Assembly (NCBI GenBank): GCA_002282015.1 | Contig: NCIJ01000012.1 | Location: 1-59,021 of the forward strand | Length of the DNA stretch: 59,021 nucleotides | Origin: Sulfuricurvum sp. 17-40-25 | Lineage (GTDB): Bacteria > Campylobacterota > Campylobacteria > Campylobacterales > Sulfurimonadaceae | Reading direction: 5' to 3' | In this document: positions 50,612 through 59,021 of the stretch, in pieces | How positions within the stretch are numbered: the stretch's first letter is position 1 | Layout of the letters: the number at the start of each line of letters is the position of its first letter | The notes under the pieces: model-generated | Database searches by the model: none | The model's input: the letters and a program-made list of their open reading frames with translations, nothing else | What the model was told of the DNA's origin: nothing | Position numbers and translations under genes: made by a program

Positions 50612-51511
50612 ATGAAACTGTGGATTTTGGGAACACTGACTAGCGCGTTTATCTTCTGGGGTTGTTCTTCTGTAGAAGAAAAACCGCTGGTGATCTCAGT
50701 AGATACATGGGTCGGAGCTAGCCCTTTGTATTATGCCCATGCGATGGGATGGCTCAAAGAGGCCAATATGCAGATACTTCAAGCAGACTCGATTGATGAA
50801 AATTTGAATTTGTATGAGACCAATGCCTCTGATGTTGTTACAGGCACACAACACGAATATTTCCGACTCAAAGTAAATCACAAAGATTTGATCCCAATTA
50901 TCATCTATGATCGCTCCTATGGAGGGGATATTATCCTTTCGAACCGTACCATTCAACAGTTAACTCAACCGGATACAAAGATGAGAGTGTACGTTGAGCT
51001 TGATACAGTGGGAGAAGATATGCTCCATTATTTTATTGCTGAGCATAACCTTTCCAGGGAGAAAATGGATATTTTTAACCGAAGTCAAGAAGAAATCAAA
51101 CGTGTCAAAAATAATCAAAGCAATGAGTCATTGATAATGGTAACCTATAATCCACATGATTTGGTTTTGAAGAAACAAGGTTTTAAAGAGATTGCCAGCA
51201 GTAAAAGTGATCGCTATGTGGTAGTCGATGCGTTTATGACTTCCGCTCAGATCTCTATTGGGCATAAAGAACAGCTGCAAACACTTCAAATACTTATGAA
51301 TAAAGCGGTTGCTGCGTATCATGCTAATCCTAAACTTTTTTACACAACGGTTAAGCCCTATTTGAATGATCCTAGTTTTGAAGAGTTTGAACAGATGCTC
51401 GCCAATATACGATGGATCAACAATGAGACACTTACCCCAATTATGAAGAAAAATCTGAATGAACTCAAGTATCCTACTTCTGAATTGATCAATATTGGTG
51501 GAGCAATGTGA
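50612..51511 (+). CDS. NMT1-like periplasmic substrate-binding lipoprotein (partner of hybrid kinase)
   Basis: 299 aa. Lipoprotein signal MKLWILGTLTSAFIFWGCSSVEE with Cys at 18. The binding fold has VDTWVGASPLYYAHAMGWLKE and YDRSYGGDIILSNRT, paralogous to the protein at 33480-34376. Its stop overlaps the start of a 1449-aa sensor kinase; no transporter genes are near. It is likely to be a tethered periplasmic ligand sensor that signals through the kinase, comparable in concept to LuxP-LuxQ, but from a different binding-protein family. Confidence 0.87.
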   Translation: MKLWILGTLTSAFIFWGCSSVEEKPLVISVDTWVGASPLYYAHAMGWLKEANMQILQADSIDENLNLYETNASDVVTGTQHEYFRLKVNHKDLIPIIIYDRSYGGDIILSNRTIQQLTQPDTKMRVYVELDTVGEDMLHYFIAEHNLSREKMDIFNRSQEEIKRVKNNQSNESLIMVTYNPHDLVLKKQGFKEIASSKSDRYVVVDAFMTSAQISIGHKEQLQTLQILMNKAVAAYHANPKLFYTTVKPYLNDPSFEEFEQMLANIRWINNETLTPIMKKNLNELKYPTSELINIGGAM

Positions 51512-54500
51512 TGATCAAAGCCATAATAGTAAAGATTAATGGACTGTATAAAGGATTTTCCCAGTCTTTGAAAGTCACTTTAGTCTTTTGGTTTTTGACC
51601 TTGAGCATACTTCCTTTTATTGTGGTTGCCTGGTATGGATACATACATACGGTAACAAGTGTTGATGCGATGCAACGCAATAAGCTCTCCAGTGCGGCTG
51701 TATTAAATATTGAGGCACTCAAGAAAGATTTTCATGTGGCTTCAACAAATTTACGGCTCTGGTCGCAGCTTAGAACAGCTAGAGAGATCGTACTTCTCCT
51801 TAGCGAGAGTCATGCGCAAACTTCTCAGAGTCTTTTCTTATTCACTCACAGCAAAGAGTATGCGAAAATTATAGAAAGTCAGCCAAAGATCATTCTCGAT
51901 CTTCCCAAAGAGTATGACTATGTGTACGATCTTTTTTTGATCGATTTAAAAGGGGATATCCTCTATACGGTTAAAAAAGAGTCTGATCTAGGGACGAATC
52001 TTTTAAGCGGTCCGTATTCTAAAACACGCTTTGCCCAAACATATCGAAAGACTCTTTTAGATGGGAAAGCACACTTCTCGGATCTTGAACATTATGCTCC
52101 TTCAGCAAATGTATTGACAGGATTTATTACTCAGCCCATCGTAGACACTTCGGGAAAAACCATTGGGATTATAGGATTGCAGTTAAATATGGGAGTGCTT
52201 TTTAGCTCCTTAGAGATGAAGGAAAAAGGGGTGACTCAATATCTCGTAGGGGCGGACGGGTTACTGCGTACCTCGATTGGGAATAATGATGAAATCTTGA
52301 GTCGACGTATCAGTACGAAGGTTTTTTGGGACTGGTACAATGAATATGGGATACGTGGGCGATATTCTGATACGATGTATAAAGAGGCAAGTTTATATAG
52401 TGGGCCAAACGGTATAAAAGTTCTCGGGGAGTACCGATCAATAGACCTTCTGGGGGTACGATGGGTACATATCAGTGAAATGGATGAATCGGAAGTGTTG
52501 TCTATTCCTAATCATGTTCTTCAAATTCTCATCCTTTTTTCTTTGTTTATTATTGCTGTAGTCACTTTTGCAGGGATAATCATTGCCAGACGTATTGTTA
52601 AGCCGATCACATTGCCCTCAGAGGCCAGTGAACATTATCTGAGTGGGGTCAAAGGCGTTAATGTGATGGTACAGGCTGATAATGAGATCGGAGAGCTTGC
52701 CTCCGTATTTAATGCCTTAATCCAAAAGCAGGAATACGATGCGCAAAAGCTTGAGTATTTAGCACACAAAGCGCAGAAGACACTGGATGAACTTAGAGAG
52801 CAAAAATATGCCCTTGATGCTCACTCTATTGTTGCCATTACGGATATTAAAGGGACTATCACCTTCGTCAACAAAAAATTTGAAGAGATCAGCGGCTATA
52901 CGAGTGATGAACTAATTGGCAAGAATCACCGACTGCTCAACTCTGGAGTACACGGAATCAAGTTTTGGAAAGAGGTGTACCATCAAGTAAGTCATGGGGG
53001 TATATGGCATGGTGAAGTGTGTAATTTAGCCAAAGACGGTTCATACTATTGGGTAGACACCACGATTGTCCCTTTTATGGATGAAAATAAAAAACCGGTC
53101 AGTTATATCGCAATACGTACCGATATTACAGAGCGTAAAGTCATTCAAGACTCTTTGAACAAAGCGATGGAACTTCAAAAAGCGATCTTCGATAATGCCG
53201 GTGTAGGGATTATTACAACGGATACTGAAGGGATTATAACGGCGTTTAATGAAGCTTCAGAAAAGATGCTAGGGTATAAAGCCGAAGAGTTAGTAGGCAA
53301 ACAAAGTCCCGCTGTCCTTCACAAGTTAGAGGAAGTAGTTCAACGGGCCCAAGAGTTTTCACAAGAGCTAGGGGAGATTGTGGAACCCGGATTCAAGGTC
53401 TTTGTGATTAAAACGGATAAGCATTTGCCCAATGCCCACGAGTGGACCTATGTGTGCAAAGACGGCAGTGAAGTACCGGTGTATCTGAGCGTAACAGCAT
53501 TGTACGATATTGAGGGTCAAACGAGTGGTTATATAGGGATTGCAAGTGATGTTTCGCTGTTTAAAGAGGCTGAAGAACAGATGCTCATAGCCAAAGAAGC
53601 TGCGGAGTCGTCTGCCCAAATAAAATCAGAATTTTTGGCCACGATGAGTCATGAGATACGTACTCCGATGAACGGGGTATTGGGGATGTTGGGATTGTTA
53701 TCACACTCAACCTTGGATGAGACCCAGCGTCATCAAGTACGCGTTGCCTCTAACAGTGTGAACTCGCTGTTGGTGCTTATCAACGATATCCTCGATTTTT
53801 CAAAAGTAGAAGCGGGTAAGATGCAGCTTGAACGTATTGAGTTTAATCTTCGTGATGAGTTGGAAGAGTTTATTGAAGCCATCTCTTTTAGAGCGCAGGA
53901 AAAAGGGCTTGAACTGATTTTGGATACGACCCATCTATCCCGTACGTCTGTCATCACTGATCCGGGACGATTACGTCAGATATTGACCAATCTCATCGGA
54001 AATGCGGTGAAGTTTACCCATGCAGGGGAGATATTGCTCACGGTAATCTTAGAGGAAGTAGATGCCAATACGGGACGACTTCGTATCGATGTACGCGATA
54101 GCGGCATAGGAATTGCCCAGGATAAGATCGGTAGCCTTTTTGAGACCTTTGCGCAAGCGGATAACTCGACGACTCGTAAATACGGTGGTACAGGATTAGG
54201 TTTGGCAATCGTCAAAAAACTGTGTAAACTTATGGATGGAACGGTATGGATCACGAGTGTTGAGCATGAGGGCAGTACGTTTCATATTGATATTGCTGTG
54301 GGGCTAGGAGAAGTTTCAGCATTGTGTATCCCAAGCGTATCGATTCAGGGTAAGTCGATTTTTGTAGTAGATGACAATGAGACGAATCGAATGGTACTTC
54401 GTGCTCAGCTGGAACAATGGGGAATGGAAGTCTATGAGGCAGAAGATCCGATAATCGCTTATGATAATTGTCAGATTCGTATTTCGCAAGGGCATATTCC

Positions 54501-55860
54501 TCCATACGATATGGCGATATTGGACATGCAAATGCCGACTATGGATGGGGCGGATTTAGGCACAGAGATTCGTAAGCTTCACAAATGCGATGAGATGAAG
54601 TTGGTGATGATGACGTCGCTAGGATCACGAAATGATGCGCAACGGTTTGCTCAAATAGGATTTGACGCCTTTTTTGCGAAACCCACCACGACCAAAGACC
54701 TGCTCAAAGCGCTCAAAGTACTTTTTGATGAGGGTGAGGCATTCGAGGCAGCCAATCCTCTGGTGACCAAAGATTATCTTGGGAGACTTCAAGATGAGAT
54801 GGCGCAGATACAATGGCCAGCCGATACACGCATATTGTTAGTAGAAGATAATTCGACCAATCAGATCGTAGCACAAGGGATGTTGGAGATGATCGGTCTC
54901 TCAGCTGATGTTGCGAATAACGGGCTTGAAGCGCTTGAAGCGATGCAGGTGGCATTAGAGATTGCACCGTACACGCTTATCTTGATGGATTGTCAAATGC
55001 CGGAGATGGATGGATATGCAGCATCAACGGCAATTCGTGAGGGAAAAGCAGGGGAAGAGTATTTAAAGATTCCAATTGTGGCAATGACGGCTAATGCCAT
55101 GGCAGGTGATCGTGAAAAATGTCTCATATCCGGAATGAACGATTATGTGACTAAACCGATCAATCTTCCTACTCTTAGAACAGCGTTGATTAAATGGTTG
55201 GGCGGAAATATCGTTATAAATGAATCGAATGTTTCTATAGACAAGCCCAAAGCCTATGCGTTTGACGAAAAGACGACTGAGCTTAGAATTTGGGATGAAG
55301 CGGATGCTTTAAAGCGATTGGGCGGTAAAAAAGAGCTTTTATTGAAAGTGATGCAGTCGTTTGTCAATGAGAGTATTGAAATGATGAACGGGCTTGAAAC
55401 CGCAATCGCGCAGAATGATTTATCGAATGTAGAGTTACATGCACATTCTATCAAAGGATCGGCAGGAAACGTATCGGCACTGCAACTTCAGGCATTGGCA
55501 AAAACGATAGAGATTGCGGCAAAGAACGGAGATAAAAGTGTTTTAAGAGCAGGGGTTGTAAATCTAAAAAAAGCCCTGCATGAAGTGTGTGCAGTGTTTG
55601 AAAAAAAGTTTGCACAAGAAGTCAAACCTGTGATAGAAAAGAAATTATTAGATGTTTTGCACATGAGGAGTAAACTGCAAAATCTTGAAAAAGAGCTTGA
55701 ATCGGGTGCATTTATCGATACTCAAGCGCTTGATATTTTTAGTGATTATACTGATGAGGTATTTACGGCTCGTATGAACGTACTCAAAGGGCATATAGAT
55801 CGATTTGATACGTCTGAAGCAAGGACACTTTTAGCAATCATTATGGCAGGATTGGAGTAA
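51511..55860 (+). CDS. Hybrid sensor histidine kinase (periplasmic sensor, HAMP, 2 PAS, HisKA, HATPase, 2 REC, HPt)
   Basis: 1449 aa from ATG 51511 (its A is the last base of the preceding stop; GTG 51508 also possible). Order: helix at 25-45, periplasmic dCache-like region to about 325, helix (LQILILFSLFIIAVVTFAGII), HAMP, PAS at about 435-550 and 555-690, HisKA with MSHEIRTPMNG (His714), HATPase (NLIGNAVKFTHAG, DSGIGIAQ, GTGLGLAI), REC with LDMQMPTMDG (about 1003), REC with MDCQMPEMDG (about 1158) and HPt with HSIKGSAGN (His1312). A full phosphorelay in one chain. Controlled most likely by the upstream binding protein; output may pass to the REC-GGDEF protein that follows. Confidence 0.95.
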   Translation: MIKAIIVKINGLYKGFSQSLKVTLVFWFLTLSILPFIVVAWYGYIHTVTSVDAMQRNKLSSAAVLNIEALKKDFHVASTNLRLWSQLRTAREIVLLLSESHAQTSQSLFLFTHSKEYAKIIESQPKIILDLPKEYDYVYDLFLIDLKGDILYTVKKESDLGTNLLSGPYSKTRFAQTYRKTLLDGKAHFSDLEHYAPSANVLTGFITQPIVDTSGKTIGIIGLQLNMGVLFSSLEMKEKGVTQYLVGADGLLRTSIGNNDEILSRRISTKVFWDWYNEYGIRGRYSDTMYKEASLYSGPNGIKVLGEYRSIDLLGVRWVHISEMDESEVLSIPNHVLQILILFSLFIIAVVTFAGIIIARRIVKPITLPSEASEHYLSGVKGVNVMVQADNEIGELASVFNALIQKQEYDAQKLEYLAHKAQKTLDELREQKYALDAHSIVAITDIKGTITFVNKKFEEISGYTSDELIGKNHRLLNSGVHGIKFWKEVYHQVSHGGIWHGEVCNLAKDGSYYWVDTTIVPFMDENKKPVSYIAIRTDITERKVIQDSLNKAMELQKAIFDNAGVGIITTDTEGIITAFNEASEKMLGYKAEELVGKQSPAVLHKLEEVVQRAQEFSQELGEIVEPGFKVFVIKTDKHLPNAHEWTYVCKDGSEVPVYLSVTALYDIEGQTSGYIGIASDVSLFKEAEEQMLIAKEAAESSAQIKSEFLATMSHEIRTPMNGVLGMLGLLSHSTLDETQRHQVRVASNSVNSLLVLINDILDFSKVEAGKMQLERIEFNLRDELEEFIEAISFRAQEKGLELILDTTHLSRTSVITDPGRLRQILTNLIGNAVKFTHAGEILLTVILEEVDANTGRLRIDVRDSGIGIAQDKIGSLFETFAQADNSTTRKYGGTGLGLAIVKKLCKLMDGTVWITSVEHEGSTFHIDIAVGLGEVSALCIPSVSIQGKSIFVVDDNETNRMVLRAQLEQWGMEVYEAEDPIIAYDNCQIRISQGHIPPYDMAILDMQMPTMDGADLGTEIRKLHKCDEMKLVMMTSLGSRNDAQRFAQIGFDAFFAKPTTTKDLLKALKVLFDEGEAFEAANPLVTKDYLGRLQDEMAQIQWPADTRILLVEDNSTNQIVAQGMLEMIGLSADVANNGLEALEAMQVALEIAPYTLILMDCQMPEMDGYAASTAIREGKAGEEYLKIPIVAMTANAMAGDREKCLISGMNDYVTKPINLPTLRTALIKWLGGNIVINESNVSIDKPKAYAFDEKTTELRIWDEADALKRLGGKKELLLKVMQSFVNESIEMMNGLETAIAQNDLSNVELHAHSIKGSAGNVSALQLQALAKTIEIAAKNGDKSVLRAGVVNLKKALHEVCAVFEKKFAQEVKPVIEKKLLDVLHMRSKLQNLEKELESGAFIDTQALDIFSDYTDEVFTARMNVLKGHIDRFDTSEARTLLAIIMAGLE

Positions 55861-55863
55861 GAG

Positions 55864-56757
55864 ATGAATACTAAAGCGGTTATATTGATTGTGGATGATG
55901 TCCCCACTAACGTACAAGCGTTGGCCCATTTACTTCAAGAAGAGTACGCACTCAAAGTAGCTACAAGCGGGGTAAGAGCACTGGAACTCGCAGGGCAAGA
56001 CCCAATACCTGATTTGATATTACTAGACGTACAGATGCCAGAGATGAACGGCTATGATGTACTTAAATCACTCAAAGAAAACAGCGTTACTGCGCAAATA
56101 CCGATTATTTTTGTTACCGGGAAAGACACAGTCGAAGACGAAGAGTATGGATTGGAATTAGGGGCTATGGATTACATAACGAAACCTATACGCCCTTCAA
56201 TCGTCAAAGCACGAGTCAAAACCCATATCACACTTAAACAGCAACACAATTCGCTCTTAGAGATGGCAACGCACGATCAGCTGACAGGGTTGTATAACCG
56301 TCATTATTTGAGTGATGTTCTGGATAAAAAAGTATCTCAGATAAAACGTCACAGTGAGCCATTATCCGTGATTATTGTTGATATTGACCATTTTAAAAAA
56401 GTCAATGATACGTTTGGACACTTGATGGGTGATCAAGTCCTCCAGGCAGTCGCAAACGTTATGGATGCGAGTGCCCGAAAGGGAGATGTAGCGGCACGTT
56501 TTGGTGGTGAAGAATTTATTATCGTCTTGGATAACTGTACCGCCCAGGATGCGTTAGTAAAAGCAGAAAAGCTGCGAAGTACAATTGCGGCATTGCATCC
56601 GCAAGAGATTAGCGTAACAGCGAGCTTTGGAGTGGCGCAGCTTGAGGATGATACACAACGTTATGAAGATCTTTTGAAAAATGCAGATACAGCACTGTAT
56701 GTTGCTAAAGAAGAGGGACGCAACCGGGTGATTTTATATGAAAAGAAAGCCCTATGA
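55864..56757 (+). CDS. REC-GGDEF response regulator diguanylate cyclase
   Basis: 297 aa. Receiver (about 1-125): LIVDDVPTNVQAL, phospho-Asp in LILLDVQMPEMNG, Lys in ITKPIRP. GGDEF domain (about 135-295): DQLTGLYNRHYLSDVL, IIVDIDHFKKVNDTFGH, ARFGGEEF with I-site RKGD five residues before it. Predicted active and product-inhibited, like PleD/WspR-type enzymes. Starts 3 bp after the hybrid kinase and overlaps the next kinase by 4 nt, so phosphate from either kinase is likely to switch c-di-GMP production. Confidence 0.94.
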   Translation: MNTKAVILIVDDVPTNVQALAHLLQEEYALKVATSGVRALELAGQDPIPDLILLDVQMPEMNGYDVLKSLKENSVTAQIPIIFVTGKDTVEDEEYGLELGAMDYITKPIRPSIVKARVKTHITLKQQHNSLLEMATHDQLTGLYNRHYLSDVLDKKVSQIKRHSEPLSVIIVDIDHFKKVNDTFGHLMGDQVLQAVANVMDASARKGDVAARFGGEEFIIVLDNCTAQDALVKAEKLRSTIAALHPQEISVTASFGVAQLEDDTQRYEDLLKNADTALYVAKEEGRNRVILYEKKAL

Positions 56758-58946
56758 GACATTTATTTCAGCGTAAAGTCTTTTTGTATGCTGCATTGTA
56801 TATCACAGTAATGGGTGCCGTTTCTTCTTTACTCTATTCTCGTTATGAAATTTTGACAAATGCCTATATTCAAACCAATGTTAAAGAGTTTGATGATCGT
56901 ATAGAGAGCTATCAGTCGATGCAGCAGCGAATGATGGACAACTATTATGGGATGTTTTTGGACTCTCCTAGAGTTTCAAAAATCATGTATCAAGCCAGGC
57001 ACAGTGATGCCCAAGGACAGATGATTCTTCGTAAAGAATTGTATGATCGAATGGGAGTGGTCTATGACTCACTTCAGGAATTTGATGTTCGGGTATTATT
57101 TTTTCATTTTCCAAAACAGGTCGCATTTTTACGTGTGCACGAACCGCAAAGATTTGGGGATGAGCTCTCTGTTGCCCGTCAAAGTATTGTTCAAGCACAA
57201 CAAAAACAACAGAAAGTAGTCGTTTTTGAAACCGGAAAATATGTGAGCCATTTTCGCAGTATTTATCCGTTGTTTTATAAGGGGAACTTTACAGGTACCG
57301 CAGAAATAGCGTACCCTTTTTTGGCGCTAAAAAGACAAGCCATACTACAAGACAAGGGTGCTTATACTTTTTTGATAAAGCGTAGCATGTTAACTAAAAA
57401 GTCAAAAACTGTAGAAATTGACAAACATTTTCAAGATTCTCTTTTTGGCTCAGACTACATCGAAGATCAAGAAAGTGCTCTGCTCAAAGATGCAGAAGGA
57501 TTTGAAAAGGGTGAATTAGAAGAGTTGCTGAGTGAAAATAAGGCAAAAATTCACAAAGCACTAAAAAAGGAAAAACTGCAAGGGATACGACTCACGCATA
57601 GAGGTAAAGATGCGTTAATGGTTTTAAAACCGATTTACCAAATCGGCGGGGAACAAGCTGCTTATATGGTTGAAATCACCCCCAATCACACAATATTCGC
57701 AACACAATGGAATCAGTTTTTAGCACTTTTGAGTACGTTGGCAATCTTATTGGCATTCTTACTGTGGTACGTTTATCGTTATAATCGTTCGGTACTGTTT
57801 ACAGAGCAATACAAACATGCGATCGAAGATAGTATGATAGTGTCCCGAACGGATAAGCATGGAATTATTACGTATGTCAATCCTTTATTTATTAAAATCA
57901 GCGGATATACCGAAGAAGAACTATTAGGACAGCCACACAGTATCGTTCGCCATCCTGATACACCTGACACCGTTTTCAAAGGGATGTGGCATACTCTTCA
58001 ACGAGGAAGAAATTGGCATGGGATGCTCCAAAACAGTACAAAAAATGGAGGATCGTATTTTGTTAAAAACTTGATTTGTCCTATCGTGGATGAAAATGGA
58101 GAAATTTTAGAATATCTTGGATTGCGCGAAGATGTAACGGAAATCGAAACAAGCCGTTTGAGGGCACAGGAAGCAGAACGTATTAAATCCGCTTTCGTAG
58201 CTAACATGAGTCATGAGATACGAACACCTATTAATGGTATCGTAGGCTTCATTCACTTATTGTCTAGAACGGTATTGGATCCGACGCAGCGCCGTTATGT
58301 ATCGATAGTAGAGAGTTCTTTGGAGATGTTGTTGCACATCGTTAATGATGTATTGGACTTTTCCAAAATAGAAGAGGGAAAAATCGAGATTGAGTGGATT
58401 CCAAGTGATCCCAAAAGAGAATTGGCAAGTATCTATGAACTGTTTATCCCTCAAGCAGACATCAAAAGAATAGAGTATGATTTACTGATGGACGATAAGA
58501 TTGAGAGCTGTTTGATCCTTGATACGCTTCGGATTAAACAAGTACTAAGCAATCTTATTAGTAATGCGATTAAGTTTACCCCTGAAGAGGGATCGGTACA
58601 GGTCAAGATATCGGTGGTTGAAGATACACTAAACGCTCAAAAATTAGAGTTTAGTGTTAGGGACACGGGTATTGGTATTCCAAAAGAGAAGCAAGGTAAA
58701 ATATTTGAAAAGTTCACACAAGCAGATGCGTCTACTACACGTGAATTTGGAGGGACAGGATTAGGTCTTTCCATTGCTTATGCTATTGTAGATCTTATGG
58801 GTGGTGTGTTGCAAATTTACAGTGACGAGGGAAAAGGGGCCGCTTTTTATTTTTACATTGATGCTAAAAAGTGTGATGAGGTGCCTGATAACATTGTTCA
58901 TGCAGATGAATTTACAAGGCAGTCTGGAATGACCCCCGTTTTATAG
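56754..58946 (+). CDS. Membrane sensor histidine kinase with PAS domain
   Basis: 730 aa. N-terminal helix (VFLYAALYITVMGAVSSLLYS), periplasmic region to about 315 with a helical start (FDDRIESYQSMQQRMMDNYYGMF), second helix (FLALLSTLAILLAFLLWYVY), an Aer-like PAS (about 355-470: TYVNPLFIKISGYTEEELLGQPHSIVRHPDTP), HisKA with MSHEIRTPING (His487), HATPase with NLISNAIKFTPE, DTGIGIP and GTGLGLSIA. No receiver domain, so its partner is in trans, perhaps the REC-GGDEF protein whose gene overlaps it by 4 nt. Its PAS resembles the redox PAS of the frameshifted gene at 36966. Nothing coding is seen in the remaining 75 bp. Confidence 0.92.
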   Translation: MRHLFQRKVFLYAALYITVMGAVSSLLYSRYEILTNAYIQTNVKEFDDRIESYQSMQQRMMDNYYGMFLDSPRVSKIMYQARHSDAQGQMILRKELYDRMGVVYDSLQEFDVRVLFFHFPKQVAFLRVHEPQRFGDELSVARQSIVQAQQKQQKVVVFETGKYVSHFRSIYPLFYKGNFTGTAEIAYPFLALKRQAILQDKGAYTFLIKRSMLTKKSKTVEIDKHFQDSLFGSDYIEDQESALLKDAEGFEKGELEELLSENKAKIHKALKKEKLQGIRLTHRGKDALMVLKPIYQIGGEQAAYMVEITPNHTIFATQWNQFLALLSTLAILLAFLLWYVYRYNRSVLFTEQYKHAIEDSMIVSRTDKHGIITYVNPLFIKISGYTEEELLGQPHSIVRHPDTPDTVFKGMWHTLQRGRNWHGMLQNSTKNGGSYFVKNLICPIVDENGEILEYLGLREDVTEIETSRLRAQEAERIKSAFVANMSHEIRTPINGIVGFIHLLSRTVLDPTQRRYVSIVESSLEMLLHIVNDVLDFSKIEEGKIEIEWIPSDPKRELASIYELFIPQADIKRIEYDLLMDDKIESCLILDTLRIKQVLSNLISNAIKFTPEEGSVQVKISVVEDTLNAQKLEFSVRDTGIGIPKEKQGKIFEKFTQADASTTREFGGTGLGLSIAYAIVDLMGGVLQIYSDEGKGAAFYFYIDAKKCDEVPDNIVHADEFTRQSGMTPVL

Positions 58947-59021
58947 ACACATTAGTTTTCCGCTAACACCTCATTTTTCGTTGATTCCAAAAAGTATCTT
59001 ACCTCAAATTCGTTTGGAGAT

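Noticed and set aside
1-59021. CRISPR array or cas genes
   Set aside because: No series of regularly spaced direct repeats and no Cas-like protein was seen.

Overview
The window looks like a chromosome segment of a Campylobacterota (Epsilonproteobacteria) bacterium, probably a free-living Sulfurimonas/Sulfuricurvum-type organism. Supporting signs are the AT-rich sequence, ThyX instead of ThyA, RNase J next to rsmA, the thrS-infC-rpmI-rplT order, an A2-type cytochrome oxidase cluster with SCO and CtaB, and a large chemosensory/c-di-GMP signalling block. This placement is from gene content only; no 16S gene is present.

1-13,012 is accessory DNA. Two 46-bp identical copies of a tRNA 3' end (best read as tRNA-Val, anticodon GAC) lie at 3648-3693 and 12967-13012, each a short way from a tyrosine recombinase gene. 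This suggests two islands inserted in tandem at one tRNA gene, with the intact tRNA left of the window. The left island, cut by the window edge, holds a serine resolvase, a HEPN-like unknown, a Fic/XRE pair of the 'mobile mystery protein A/B' type with twin operators, and an integrase. The right island (about 9.3 kb) resembles an integrated plasmid: a ColE2-like Rep/primase, a second tyrosine recombinase, a structured non-coding region, a three-gene exported-protein operon, and an excisionase-like/integrase pair at its right end.

13,189-20,374 is a respiratory cluster: two membrane proteins, SCO, cytochrome oxidase subunits I, III, IV and a subunit II fused to two cytochrome c domains, CtaB and one further membrane protein. 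20,444-30,891 is housekeeping: thrS-infC-rpmI-rplT on +, rsmA-rnj-thyX-small lipoprotein on -, then hisF, a MntA/HepT toxin-antitoxin module, a nucleoside phosphorylase-like protein, rlmN and a 27-codon membrane ORF.

30,907-58,946 is dominated by sensory genes: a periplasmic NMT1/THI5-like binding protein fused to a diguanylate cyclase, an M23 peptidase, a separate NMT1-like binding protein overlapping a GAF-GGDEF-EAL protein, and a chemosensory cluster (frameshifted PAS protein, soluble MCP with two signalling tips, triple CheW, CheB, HEAT protein, CheR, two CheY-like regulators, CheZ-like protein, CheA, two CheW, STAS-like protein, ParA, a long response regulator). A second binding protein follows, overlapping a 1449-aa hybrid histidine kinase, then a REC-GGDEF cyclase and another histidine kinase. 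The repeated pairing of one binding-protein family with different membrane output modules is the most interesting candidate system here; the plasmid-like island is the second.
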